Source: Candidatus Hydrogenedens terephthalaticus JGI OTU-1 (lineage in GTDB: Bacteria > Hydrogenedentota > Hydrogenedentia > Hydrogenedentales > Hydrogenedentaceae). From it: DNA of 18,609 nt. Position 1 is the stretch's first letter, and the number at the start of each line of letters is the position of its first letter. The notes beneath the pieces are model-generated. The model was not told where the DNA came from, searched no databases, and saw nothing but the letters and a program-made list of their open reading frames with translations. Below, piece by piece: positions 6,370 to 14,777 of this stretch. The stretch spans positions 1 to 18,609 of the forward strand of contig AWNW01000035.1 in the NCBI GenBank assembly GCA_000493945.1. Direction: 5' to 3'. A program made the position numbers and the translations under genes.

Positions 6370-8145
6370 TTAATTTTGTTTAGGTTTCAATATTATAAAA
6401 GTAGGTAGCCCTAAAACTTCAAAATGGTCGAGGACTTTTCGGGTTTCTGTTTCGTTTGGATTTTCAGCCTGATATTTAATTCGGATGAAATGATTGAGTT
6501 TCTGTTGGACGGTTTCGTCGGGCAAAACTGTTTTATTCATAACAAGACAATTTTTACACCATGTTGCCCAGAAGTCAATGATAACAGGTTTATTGTTTGT
6601 TTTTGCTTCGTTTAATCCTTCTGCTAATGAGGTATGCCAGCCTTCTGTGATTTGCGCTGTTGAGATGTCTCTGGCATTTAATAATGTGTAGGTGGTATAT
6701 CCGTAATATGCTGCGAGACAAAGTAAGAACACACCGAAGGCGTATTTTACATATTCCATCCATTTGCCGGGTTTGGGCAGAAGGGTCATCCCAGCACCTA
6801 ATATAGGCCAGGGCAAAGCCATTCCTACGCCTAATAACAAAGGTAGGAAGAGAGCGGAAGAATAACCCTGACTATATAAATCCTGTGCCTGCAATATTGT
6901 GGATATGACCACAGGAGCCACACAAGCCCCTGCTAATAGGGCAGATACTCCACCCATGAATAAAGCGACAAAAAAACTTCCTTTTGTATTTCTGCGAACA
7001 CCGACATAAGATTGGAATCGAGAAAAATCAATATTAATAAAGTCAAACATAGCTAATGCTAATATAAGGAATAGTAAGGTTATTAATCCATTGAACCAAT
7101 AGGTTGAATTGATGGCTCCAAATGTTTTGGAAATACCCAAAACGACCGCAATCCCCAATCCACCATAGACAAGGGAGATGCCCAATCCATAGGCTAAACC
7201 TAATAAGAAACCGCGTATGCGTGAACCCGCCCGTGCCCCGGCGCCAATAATTGCCAGATTTAATGGAATGACAGGAAGAACGCAGGGTGTAAGATTTAAT
7301 GCAAGCCCACCTATGAGAATAATAAAAAGCAGAGAGATAATACTGCGGTTAATTTTTTTTGAGACTGAAGGTATACCTTCTTGCTCAGCAGATTCTATAA
7401 ATCGGATAAATTCATCTCGATTCGCATAGCCATCTAATCGGGATACTACACGAAAATCTTTTATAAGTTCTTCCCAATTTTTATTTGAAATAACCGAGGT
7501 ATTTATTTGTGATGGCGATGTTGTATCAGAGACTTTTTCTTGTTGGACTGCTTTTGTTTCAAGAAGGGATTCGGCTTTGTCCCACTGTATCATTTTTATT
7601 TTTTGTTGTGTTTCATCATTCGCAAGAATAGGGTTATCGCTGATATTCAAAGATATTTTGACCTGGATAGACGAAGGAGGGAGGCATTGTCGGTCATTAC
7701 AGGGTTGGTATTTCAAAGACCCCGTTAATTCTACTAAAGTTTTATTTTCGGTATTAGATAAAACAATAAGTTCAATACCCACAAAGAAATTATTTTCAAA
7801 AACCGATAAAGGTTCTTCAGAAAAGGATAATTTTACTTCCTTAGAAGGAGGATAAATAATTTTCTTTACCTGGACAAAAGGATTTTCTTCAAATATAAGT
7901 TCGGTAGGAATCAGAAATTCGTCCAGAGGTTTATTACTGTTGATATGCCATTCCGATTCTAACTGAAATTGTAAGGCTATCTTTACTGGGAGTTCTGGCT
8001 TTATACTTTCATATTCAGAAAAGACTTTATAATTTATTTCAGGTCCTTGAGTTGGCTTCTGCCATTGGGCTATTGTGTTTGTTGTAATAGAAAAAAGAAA
8101 GATAGATAGGAAAAGAGAAGCAAGGAAAATATTCTTTTTCGTCAT
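6370..8145 (-). CDS. dsbD: Thiol:disulfide interchange protein DsbD
   Basis: DsbD carries electrons from cytoplasmic thioredoxin across the inner membrane to periplasmic disulfide reductases. All three domains are present in the 591-aa product. A signal peptide (about 1-26) leads into the periplasmic alpha domain with the Cys149/Cys154 pair (QPCNDRQC). An eight-helix-type membrane domain (about 265-490) carries Cys288 (LTPCVLPV) and Cys408 (GACVAPVV). The C-terminal thioredoxin-like domain has a WATWCKNC motif with Cys530/Cys533. Length and order match E. coli DsbD. A Shine-Dalgarno AAAGGA precedes the ATG by 6 nt. It is the first gene of a minus-strand run that continues through cls and possibly the cas genes. 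Confidence 0.93.
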   Translation of the reverse strand: MTKKNIFLASLFLSIFLFSITTNTIAQWQKPTQGPEINYKVFSEYESIKPELPVKIALQFQLESEWHINSNKPLDEFLIPTELIFEENPFVQVKKIIYPPSKEVKLSFSEEPLSVFENNFFVGIELIVLSNTENKTLVELTGSLKYQPCNDRQCLPPSSIQVKISLNISDNPILANDETQQKIKMIQWDKAESLLETKAVQQEKVSDTTSPSQINTSVISNKNWEELIKDFRVVSRLDGYANRDEFIRFIESAEQEGIPSVSKKINRSIISLLFIILIGGLALNLTPCVLPVIPLNLAIIGAGARAGSRIRGFLLGLAYGLGISLVYGGLGIAVVLGISKTFGAINSTYWFNGLITLLFLILALAMFDFINIDFSRFQSYVGVRRNTKGSFFVALFMGGVSALLAGACVAPVVISTILQAQDLYSQGYSSALFLPLLLGVGMALPWPILGAGMTLLPKPGKWMEYVKYAFGVFLLCLAAYYGYTTYTLLNARDISTAQITEGWHTSLAEGLNEAKTNNKPVIIDFWATWCKNCLVMNKTVLPDETVQQKLNHFIRIKYQAENPNETETRKVLDHFEVLGLPTFIILKPKQN

Positions 8146-8187
8146 AATATATCCTTTTGTTAAGAATTTTATATAATTATGATATTC

Positions 8188-8203
8188 TATTTTCCAGAAA
8201 ATA
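8188..8203. repeat. Perfect 7-bp inverted repeat, possible operator
   Basis: TATTTTC and GAAAATA flank a 2-bp centre in the 160-bp gap between divergent dsbD and chbG-like genes. Its location suits a regulator site for one or both promoters. The region is very AT-rich and no known binding consensus was recognised, so chance is possible. Confidence 0.3.
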
Positions 8204-8224
8204 AAAAATTAAAACGAAATAGTA

Positions 8225-8253
8225 TTCAGATAAGTCAAACATCTAACTATAAT
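8225..8253 (+). promoter_or_regulatory. Candidate promoter of the chbG-like gene
   Basis: TTCAGA (8225-8230) and a perfect TATAAT (8248-8253) are 17 nt apart. The expected start is near 8260, giving a leader of about 45 nt with AAGGAG placed 7 nt before the ATG. Confidence 0.5.
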
Positions 8254-8305
8254 TTTAACGAAAGTATAACTCAAACTATTTCAACATAATAGAAGGAGTA
8301 TTTTT

Positions 8306-9292
8306 ATGGGAAACAAGGTTTTGTTTATTTTGTCTTTTATTACATGTTTTGCGGTTACTGTTTCAGTTTTTGCCCAGGACAAACCAAAAAAGATTCCTCT
8401 GGTGGAACGGTTGGGATTTCCGCCGAATACTAAAGTTTTGATTATTAATGCGGATGACTTTGGGATGAATCATGCAACCAATATGGCAACTATTCGAGCT
8501 TTGAGGGTAGGTGGCGTTACATCAGCCACAGTAATGGTTCCTTGCCCATGGTTTCCCGAAGCCGTAAGTTTAATAAAAGAAAATCCAAAAGCAAGTATAG
8601 GTATTCATACGACATTAACCAGTGAATGGGGCAAATATAAATGGGGTCCTGTATTAGGAAGAACGGCTGTTCCCAGTTTATGCGATGAGATGGGTTATTT
8701 CTATGCCGATGTGCCTTTCGTATATTTGAATGCGAAGCCTGAAGAAGCCGAAAAAGAAGTTCGTGCACAAATAGATAAAGCATTGGCAGCAGGAATTGAT
8801 GTAACACATATAGACTCACACATGGGAACAATGCAATATGCACCGGGATACCATGAGATATATATCAAGATAGCAAAAGATTACAATCTCCCTTGTCGTA
8901 TGGCAGGTCGTGAATTAATGAAAAAATACGGTGGCGAATATTTGATAGACAAAGCAGATGAGTTAGGAGTTTTACATCCTGACGAACTGTTTATGGATGA
9001 CCCACCGACTATCGAAGCAACGGAAAGTTGGTGGAAAGAGCGATTGGCACAAATCCCCGCAGGAAAGGTGTCCGAAATTTATATCCATTGTGGTGAATTA
9101 ACGCCAGAAATGAAGGCTACCACAGGTTCGGCTGCTCGTAGAACTGCGGATACGGATTTCTTCTGCAAGCCAGAGACGCGAGAATACATCAAATCACTGG
9201 GAATAGAACTAATAAGTTATAAAGAATTGCGTCATCTGCAAAGAGAAGGCAAGCCTATGCCGCGTGTTGAATATGGTTGGGAAAAAGAATAA
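8306..9292 (+). CDS. Exported ChbG/YdjC-type carbohydrate deacetylase
   Basis: The YdjC/ChbG family removes acetyl groups from amino-sugar oligosaccharides such as diacetylchitobiose, using a metal held by one Asp and two His. The expected ligands are visible: Asp50-Asp51 in NADDFGMNHATN, His101 in GIHTTLT and His172 in HIDSHMG. The protein has 328 residues against roughly 250 for E. coli ChbG. The extra length includes a clear signal peptide (about 1-23, ending FAQ) and a longer C-terminus, so it should act outside the cytoplasm. The start has a strong AAGGAG 7 nt upstream. It is monocistronic, with a terminator following at 9316. The substrate is unknown; no sugar transporter or chitinase adjoins. 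Confidence 0.85.
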   Translation: MGNKVLFILSFITCFAVTVSVFAQDKPKKIPLVERLGFPPNTKVLIINADDFGMNHATNMATIRALRVGGVTSATVMVPCPWFPEAVSLIKENPKASIGIHTTLTSEWGKYKWGPVLGRTAVPSLCDEMGYFYADVPFVYLNAKPEEAEKEVRAQIDKALAAGIDVTHIDSHMGTMQYAPGYHEIYIKIAKDYNLPCRMAGRELMKKYGGEYLIDKADELGVLHPDELFMDDPPTIEATESWWKERLAQIPAGKVSEIYIHCGELTPEMKATTGSAARRTADTDFFCKPETREYIKSLGIELISYKELRHLQREGKPMPRVEYGWEKE

Positions 9293-9315
9293 CAAAAATC
9301 GCAATAGAAAAATTT

Positions 9316-9351
9316 AATAGGCTCTATAATTTTTATAGAGCCTATTTTTTT
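9316..9351 (+). terminator. Intrinsic terminator after the chbG-like gene
   Basis: A 14-bp perfect stem (AATAGGCTCTATAA with its complement at 9333-9346) has a tiny loop and runs into a T-tract to 9351. This is a strong rho-independent terminator. The A-rich 5' flank could let it function weakly in reverse. Confidence 0.9.
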
Positions 9352-9403
9352 GAAAGGGAATTTAAAGGTTTAATTTCATTATTATAAAATTGCTAAAAGT
9401 TGA

Positions 9404-9417
9404 TTGATATAAATCAA
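9404..9417. promoter_or_regulatory. Perfect FNR/CRP-family box
   Basis: TTGATATAAATCAA matches the FNR consensus TTGAT-N4-ATCAA exactly. It lies 152 bp ahead of the fadN-like start and 58 bp upstream of the best -35 (9462), so it is too far for classical class II activation of that promoter. It may serve another start or act at a distance. The rest of the 277-bp gap (9293-9569) holds the terminator and promoter listed separately and otherwise featureless AT-rich DNA. Confidence 0.4.
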
Positions 9418-9461
9418 TAAAACTAAAAATAGAAGGTATTTCTTGGGATAGGGAAAAAAAT

Positions 9462-9490
9462 TTGCAATTTTGATTTGCAGATAGTATTAT
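9462..9490 (+). promoter_or_regulatory. Candidate promoter of the beta-oxidation operon
   Basis: TTGCAA (9462-9467) and TATTAT (9485-9490) have ideal 17-nt spacing, with a predicted start near 9497. The leader of about 70 nt contains ACGG and CCGT half-sites at 9507-9510 and 9525-9528, a weak candidate repressor site. TAGGAG lies about 11 nt before the ATG. Confidence 0.55.
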
Positions 9491-9569
9491 AAATGTTGTA
9501 TAACGAACGGTAAGTATACATTGTCCGTAAAATTAAAACATTAAACCCAGTGATAGGAGTAAAAAATCC

Positions 9570-11969
9570 ATGAGGGAAATTCGAAAAGCAGCGGTTTTAG
9601 GCTCTGGCGTTATGGGTGCGGCTATCGCAGCACACCTTGCCAACTGTGGAGTTCCCAGCATTATGCTGGATATAGTAACTCCGAACCTCTCTGAGGATGA
9701 AAAGAAGAATCCTAAAAAAAGAAATGCGCTGGTCGAGGGTAACAAAGCAAATCTGCTGAAAGCGAAGCCGGCTCCTCTGTACAGCAAAAGTTATCTCAAT
9801 ATGATAGAGACAGGTAACTTTGAGGATGATATGCATAAGATAGCAGATTGCGACTTGATTATTGAAGTAGTGATGGAAAACCTGGACATTAAAAAGCAGG
9901 TATATGCCCAGGTTGCTCAACACCGTAAGCCGGGAAGCATTGTTACATCCAATACAAGTGGTATTCCGATTCGTGCTATGGCGAAGGATATGCCCAAAGA
10001 GATGAGTCAGCATTTTATGGGAACTCACTTTTTCAATCCTCCGCGATATTTGAGATTGTTAGAACTTATTCCGGGACCGGATACCCTTCCTGAAGTGGTT
10101 GAAACTATGGCGTGGTTTGGTGAGAATGTTTTAGGCAAAGGGATTGTTTACGCAAAGGATACTCCGAACTTTATCGCCAATCGTATTTTGACCTTTACTA
10201 TGTCTTATATATTGCATGAGATGACGAAGGAAGGTTTAACGGTTGAGGAGATTGACGCTTTGACAGGACCGGCTATTGGACATGCCAGTTCGGCAACCTT
10301 CCGCACAGCCGATTTGGTCGGTTTAGATACCTTTGTGAAGGTTGTGAAGAATGTATACGATGGTTGCCCGGATGATGAATGCAGAGATTACTTTAAGATG
10401 CCTGATTGGGTCGAGAAGATGGTGGAGAAAAAATTATGGGGTAATAAGACGGGCAGTGGTTTCTATAAGAAGACCGATAAAAAAGATGAAAAAGGAAAAG
10501 CGATTGTTCAGGCAATTGACCCTGATACCGTCGAATATCGCGATCCCGTTAAAGCGAAGTTTGAATGCACAGGTGCGGTTCGCAGTATTGAAGACCTCGC
10601 TGAAAAATTGAAGATCATGCATTTTAGTGAGGATAAAGGCTCCAAATTTGTATTTAAGTTATTTGCTAATGTAGCCAAATATGCAGCGAACCGTATCCCT
10701 GAAATTTCCGATGATATTGTAAACATTGATAATGCGGTGAAGTGGGGATTTGCGTGGGAAGCAGGAATCTTTGAAACCTGGGATTTATTAGGTTTTGAAG
10801 AAGTTTGCAAACGAATGGAAGCCGAAGGGTTTGAATTACCGGCAATTGCTAAAGCAGTGAAAGAAGCAGGCGGAAATTCCTTCTATAAGACAGAGAATGG
10901 TGTGGATTATTACTTTGATGTGGCTACGGAGTCTTATAAGCCGGTACCCAAGAACCCGAAAGAGATTCGTTTAGCAGCGGTCAAAGCACAGCCCAATAAA
11001 GAGATTGATAGAAACGATAGTGCCAGTTTGATTGACATTGGTGACGGGATTATCTGCTGTGAGTTCCATTGCAAGATGAATGCAGTGGATGCGGATATTG
11101 TTACTATGTTGAGCAAAGGAGTAGACCTTTTAGAAGATGGCAAGTATGAGGGTATGGTCGTTGCGAACCAGGGACCGCATTTCAGTGCCGGTGCCAATCT
11201 GTTCCTTATTTTGGGACAAATTATGCAACAGGATTGGGGTGCTATTGAAGCGATGGTGCGTGGTTTGCAGGGAGCCAACATGCGGATGAAATATTGTTCC
11301 AAGCCGGTGGTTATAGCACCGCATCATTACACCTTCGGTGGTGGTCTTGAAATCTGTATGCATGCTGCAAAATGTGTGATTGCGGGTGAAACTTATGCGG
11401 GTCTGGTAGAAGCTGGCGTCGGAGTTATTCCCGCGGGTGGCGGAACGAAGGAAATGACAGTTCGTGCTCTGGAATTGGTGCCGGAAGGAGTAAATGCAGA
11501 CCCATTCCCATTTATTCGTCGTTCATTTGAAGATATTGCTATGGCGAAGGTCGGTACCAGCGGTGCAGAGGTTGTTGAATTGGGATACTTAAGACCCACG
11601 GATATAATCGAGCCGAATTTTGAACTTCAAGTAGGTAGAGCGAAGAATGTATGCTTAAGTCTAATACAGGCTGGTTATCGTCCTCCACGTCCGCCAAGAT
11701 TATGGGCATTGGGTGAGACACCTCGTGCGGCATTCGAAGCGGCGGTATGGGGTATGAAAGAAGCCGGATTTGCATCAGAACACGATATGCTTATCGCAAC
11801 CAAGGTGGCTTATATCCTGACCGGTGGTGACCGTGCAGAAGGAACACCGATAACGGAACAAGACCTGCTTGATTTAGAATGCGAAGCCTTCTGCAGTCTT
11901 TGTGGAACAGAAAAAACACAACAAAGAATTCAACACATGTTAACCACAGGTAAACCATTGCGGAATTAA
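9570..11969 (+). CDS. fadN: FadN-type 3-hydroxyacyl-CoA dehydrogenase/enoyl-CoA hydratase
   Basis: This bifunctional beta-oxidation enzyme hydrates trans-2-enoyl-CoA and oxidises the resulting 3-hydroxyacyl-CoA with NAD. In the 799-aa product the dehydrogenase comes first: a Rossmann motif GSGVMG at 11-16, catalytic His153 in GTHFFNPP with Glu165, and the C-terminal dehydrogenase domain from about 195. A crotonase domain follows (about 480-690), with the oxyanion-hole motif FSAGANL (538-544) and both catalytic glutamates, Glu594 (GGGLEICM) and Glu614 (LVEAGVGVIP). This order is that of Bacillus FadN and the reverse of the E. coli FadB/FadJ fusion. The thiolase gene follows after 26 nt, as in Bacillus fadNA. 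No acyl-CoA dehydrogenase is in the window. The two operon genes look less AT-biased than the cas genes, consistent with strong expression. Confidence 0.92.
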   Translation: MREIRKAAVLGSGVMGAAIAAHLANCGVPSIMLDIVTPNLSEDEKKNPKKRNALVEGNKANLLKAKPAPLYSKSYLNMIETGNFEDDMHKIADCDLIIEVVMENLDIKKQVYAQVAQHRKPGSIVTSNTSGIPIRAMAKDMPKEMSQHFMGTHFFNPPRYLRLLELIPGPDTLPEVVETMAWFGENVLGKGIVYAKDTPNFIANRILTFTMSYILHEMTKEGLTVEEIDALTGPAIGHASSATFRTADLVGLDTFVKVVKNVYDGCPDDECRDYFKMPDWVEKMVEKKLWGNKTGSGFYKKTDKKDEKGKAIVQAIDPDTVEYRDPVKAKFECTGAVRSIEDLAEKLKIMHFSEDKGSKFVFKLFANVAKYAANRIPEISDDIVNIDNAVKWGFAWEAGIFETWDLLGFEEVCKRMEAEGFELPAIAKAVKEAGGNSFYKTENGVDYYFDVATESYKPVPKNPKEIRLAAVKAQPNKEIDRNDSASLIDIGDGIICCEFHCKMNAVDADIVTMLSKGVDLLEDGKYEGMVVANQGPHFSAGANLFLILGQIMQQDWGAIEAMVRGLQGANMRMKYCSKPVVIAPHHYTFGGGLEICMHAAKCVIAGETYAGLVEAGVGVIPAGGGTKEMTVRALELVPEGVNADPFPFIRRSFEDIAMAKVGTSGAEVVELGYLRPTDIIEPNFELQVGRAKNVCLSLIQAGYRPPRPPRLWALGETPRAAFEAAVWGMKEAGFASEHDMLIATKVAYILTGGDRAEGTPITEQDLLDLECEAFCSLCGTEKTQQRIQHMLTTGKPLRN

Positions 11970-11995
11970 CCTTAAAGTTGTAAGGAGGATTATAT

Positions 11996-13162
11996 ATGGA
12001 AAAATCATATATTGTAGCAGCATGTAGAACTGCCGTGGGCAAGTCCAAAAAAGGAAGTGCCATTGCACATGTTCGCCCGGATGATTTATTAGCGGCAGTA
12101 TTACGAGAAGTTGTAAAACGGTCCGGTATTCCCGCCGAGCGGTTTCAGGATTGCATAATCGGTTGTGCGTTCCCTGAAGCCGAAGCAGGGATGAATGTCG
12201 GTCGTATCGGTTTATTAATTGCCGATTTGCCGGACACCATTTCTGGCGAGACCGTAAATCGTTTTTGCTCTTCGGGATTGGACACTATGGCAATTCTTTC
12301 TTCAAAGATTGAATGCGATATGTTGGATGTAGGTATTGCGGGTGGTGTGGAATCCATGAGTGTGATTCCAATGGGTGGAAATAAGACATGCCCGAACCCC
12401 AGTTTAATCCGTAAAAATCCGCGTGCCTACACATCTATGGGACAATGTGCCGATAATGTCGCTAATGATTTTGGTATTACACGCGAAGAATGCGACCAGT
12501 GGGCTTTGCGTAGCAATCAATTAGCAGTGAAAGCAATTAAAGAAGGTAAGTTCAAAGAAGAAATCGTTCCGATAGAAGTAAAAGGTTTGGATGGTAAGAC
12601 CTTTATTTTTGATACAGATGAAGGTCCGCGAGCGGATACGACACTTGAAGGATTAGCCAAGCTGAAGTTGGCATTTCAGGGTCCTGCAGGAAAAGGTGTT
12701 ACAACAGCAGGAAATGCAAGTCAAACCAGTTGTGGTGCGGCTGCAACTGTTATTGTGAGTGAGGATATTGTAAAAGAGTTCAACTTAAAACCGTTGGCAC
12801 GGTTAAGGGGATACGCCGTTGGCGCTGGGGACCCGGGATACTTAGGACCTGCTCAGATTCCTGCCATTCAAGAAGCATGTCGTCAAGCCGGAATTAAAGT
12901 GGAAGATATCGGATTGGTAGAGTGCAATGAAGCGTTTGCTTCTCAGACACTCTATGTTATTAAAACCCTCGGCTTAAATCCGGATATAGTAAATGTCAAT
13001 GGAGGTGCTATTGCTCTTGGACATCCATTAGGTTGCACCGGCACTAAACTTGCATGCACATTGATGTATGAAATGCGCCGTCGTGGCGTGAAATGGGGGC
13101 TGGAGACTATGTGTATTGGTGGAGGTATGGGTGCCGCTGGAATTTTTGAATTGTGTGAATAG
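11996..13162 (+). CDS. fadA: Acetyl-CoA acyltransferase (3-ketoacyl-CoA thiolase)
   Basis: The enzyme cleaves 3-ketoacyl-CoA with CoA to release acetyl-CoA, the last step of each beta-oxidation round. The 388-aa protein has the full catalytic set: nucleophile Cys91 in NRFCSSGLD, His343 in GGAIALGHPLGCTG and the base Cys373 in MCIGGGMGAA. Length is normal for the family. A very strong AAGGAGG precedes the ATG, and the gene sits 26 nt after the fadN-like gene, so they form one operon. The motifs do not separate a degradative thiolase (FadA) from a biosynthetic acetoacetyl-CoA thiolase; the operon partner favours the degradative role. An intrinsic terminator follows. Confidence 0.92.
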   Translation: MEKSYIVAACRTAVGKSKKGSAIAHVRPDDLLAAVLREVVKRSGIPAERFQDCIIGCAFPEAEAGMNVGRIGLLIADLPDTISGETVNRFCSSGLDTMAILSSKIECDMLDVGIAGGVESMSVIPMGGNKTCPNPSLIRKNPRAYTSMGQCADNVANDFGITREECDQWALRSNQLAVKAIKEGKFKEEIVPIEVKGLDGKTFIFDTDEGPRADTTLEGLAKLKLAFQGPAGKGVTTAGNASQTSCGAAATVIVSEDIVKEFNLKPLARLRGYAVGAGDPGYLGPAQIPAIQEACRQAGIKVEDIGLVECNEAFASQTLYVIKTLGLNPDIVNVNGGAIALGHPLGCTGTKLACTLMYEMRRRGVKWGLETMCIGGGMGAAGIFELCE

Positions 13163-13189
13163 TTGATACTTAAAAGTCTTTGATTGCCT

Positions 13190-13230
13190 TCAACCTTTGC
13201 CTCGTAATATGGGGCAAAGGTTGATTTTTA
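13190..13230 (+). terminator. Intrinsic terminator of the fad operon
   Basis: CAACCTTTGCC (13191-13201) pairs with GGCAAAGGTTG (13213-13223), an 11-bp stem extendable by one pair, followed by ATTTTTAA. It lies between convergent genes. On the minus strand the hairpin lacks a following T-run, so it would be a poor terminator for the gene at 13262. Confidence 0.88.
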
Positions 13231-13261
13231 ATTGATAGGTCGGGCAAATCAGGCAAAAAAA

Positions 13262-14767
13262 TTAATCGTCATAAGGTCTCAATGGTCTTGCCCAGCGTTC
13301 CATACGCCAATCTGCATTTTGCATTTTCCAGCGTAAAAGTAATGATAGATAATGGGGTATGAGATGTTGGTATTTTTCATCCGCTGCTAAATTATTTAAT
13401 TCTCCATGAGGGTGAGAAATGTCAAAAAGTCGGGGTGGTAATATGTCCTCTCCAAAAAAGACACATTTATATTTTGTATTGCGAACCGCACAAATCAAAC
13501 ACTTTTCCGCTTCTGTTTTTTCCTGTTCTTCCGGAGTAAGATGGGAGTAATAGTAATACTCATAAAATACGGCTTTGCGGTTGATAGCAAGCATATCATT
13601 ATGGATACGAGGCAATAAATTTATTCCCTGAAAAAGGGAATAAGAGGGGATATTAAGGTAATTGCAAATTGTAGGTGCTATGTCAATTAGTTCCACTAAA
13701 TCATCTATTACCTGTCCCCGAGTAGCGTTAGCTTGTTCTGATGGGTCATGGATAATTAATGGGACATGATAGGCACTATCGAAATAATGACATTTACCTG
13801 TTAGGAAATGGTCTCCAAGATGTTCCCCATGGTCAGAAGTAAAGATGAGTAAAGTGTTATTCCACAAATTGTGGGTCTTTAAGTAATCAAATAATATTCC
13901 TAAATTGAAATCCAATTCGGTTATCATGCCATAATAAGCAGAACGAAAATCTTGTAAATGTGTTGGGTTAATAAGGGAATTGCAAGCATCTTTCCCCAAT
14001 CTTTTGAAGTAAGGGTCGTTTTGGTAGTAATCCAATTCGGCTCGTATAGGAGGAGGAAATACGGTATTCTGATAGAGTTTATGGTATGGGTCAGAGCATA
14101 AATTGGGGCTGTGAGGCTTTATATAATTTAGACTTAAGAACCAGGGGGTATCTTTTTGACTGTCAATATATTCAATCGCTTTTTCTGTAATGAACCTACA
14201 TTCGCTATGTTCCGATTTATAGCGAGCGGGATAATATTCCGCGAGATGTTCTCCGTGTCCCTCCGATGGGACATCGGGTTGGCACATATATTCGCGATTA
14301 CATAGTTCTTGCGGATACCCTTTTTCTTTCAGGTAGGCATACCATTCGGGTGAATCATATTCATGTTGGAATAAGTGATTGAACCCGGGTAAAGCATATT
14401 CATAACTTAATGAAGAGCGATGAGGATGATTGGGAGGAAGAATATCCGGGTCCTTGGCATAGTCATTGTAGCCAATTAAAGTAGGAGTATAGCCATAGTT
14501 TTTTAGGTAAAAAGCGATGTTTTCTTCAGCACACCGTAAAGGGGTTTTGTTCCAGACACACCCGTGAGAAAACATGTATCGCCCTGTAAACATACACATG
14601 CGACTGGGTGCACAGGGAGCTGCCTGAGCGAAGCAGTTGGAGAAAACAGCACTTTCTTTGCATAAGTTGTCTAAATTAGGTGTTTTTATGATGGAGTTTC
14701 CTAAATAACCGATGCAATCTGCCCTGAATTCATCACTGATTATCCAAAGAACATTAAATGAGGACAT
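13262..14767 (-). CDS. Sulfatase-superfamily hydrolase, PMH-like
   Basis: This 501-aa member of the alkaline phosphatase superfamily hydrolyses sulfate, phosphate or phosphonate esters. Cys52 in PCAPSR is the CxPxR site converted to formylglycine; metal-site segments include SDEFRAD near the N-terminus and FTSDHGEHLGDHFLTGK. Several stretches (IGYNDYAKDPD, PPPIRAELD, MITELDFNLG, LPPRLFDISHPHGELNNLA) resemble, from memory, the phosphonate monoester hydrolase/phosphodiesterase branch more than classical arylsulfatases. No signal peptide is visible, so it is probably cytoplasmic. A TTG at 14792-14794 could extend the frame by nine residues into the upstream gene, but the ATG at 14767 has AAGGA 5 nt upstream and is preferred. 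It is the last gene of a three-gene operon, 8 nt after the SGNH gene. A separate activating enzyme (FGE or anSME) would be needed and is not in the window. Confidence 0.85.
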   Translation of the reverse strand: MSSFNVLWIISDEFRADCIGYLGNSIIKTPNLDNLCKESAVFSNCFAQAAPCAPSRMCMFTGRYMFSHGCVWNKTPLRCAEENIAFYLKNYGYTPTLIGYNDYAKDPDILPPNHPHRSSLSYEYALPGFNHLFQHEYDSPEWYAYLKEKGYPQELCNREYMCQPDVPSEGHGEHLAEYYPARYKSEHSECRFITEKAIEYIDSQKDTPWFLSLNYIKPHSPNLCSDPYHKLYQNTVFPPPIRAELDYYQNDPYFKRLGKDACNSLINPTHLQDFRSAYYGMITELDFNLGILFDYLKTHNLWNNTLLIFTSDHGEHLGDHFLTGKCHYFDSAYHVPLIIHDPSEQANATRGQVIDDLVELIDIAPTICNYLNIPSYSLFQGINLLPRIHNDMLAINRKAVFYEYYYYSHLTPEEQEKTEAEKCLICAVRNTKYKCVFFGEDILPPRLFDISHPHGELNNLAADEKYQHLIPHYLSLLLRWKMQNADWRMERWARPLRPYDD

Positions 14768-14772
14768 ATACT

Positions 14773-14777
14773 TCCTT
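14773..14777 (-). promoter_or_regulatory. Shine-Dalgarno site deciding the PMH-like gene start
   Basis: AAGGA overlaps the stop codon of the SGNH gene (TAAGGAAG) and lies 5 nt before the ATG at 14767. Reinitiation at this coupled junction explains why the upstream TTG frame extension is unlikely to be the start. Confidence 0.7.

Noticed and set aside
9507..9528. TetR-like operator in the fadN leader
   Set aside because: The ACGG/CCGT arms are only 4 bp with a 14-nt centre, and the nearby GTATAC palindrome does not share their centre. Too weak to call separately.
13224..13261. Dedicated terminator for the minus-strand PMH-like gene
   Set aside because: The only good hairpin there (13191-13223) has its T-tract on the plus strand; the minus side lacks one.
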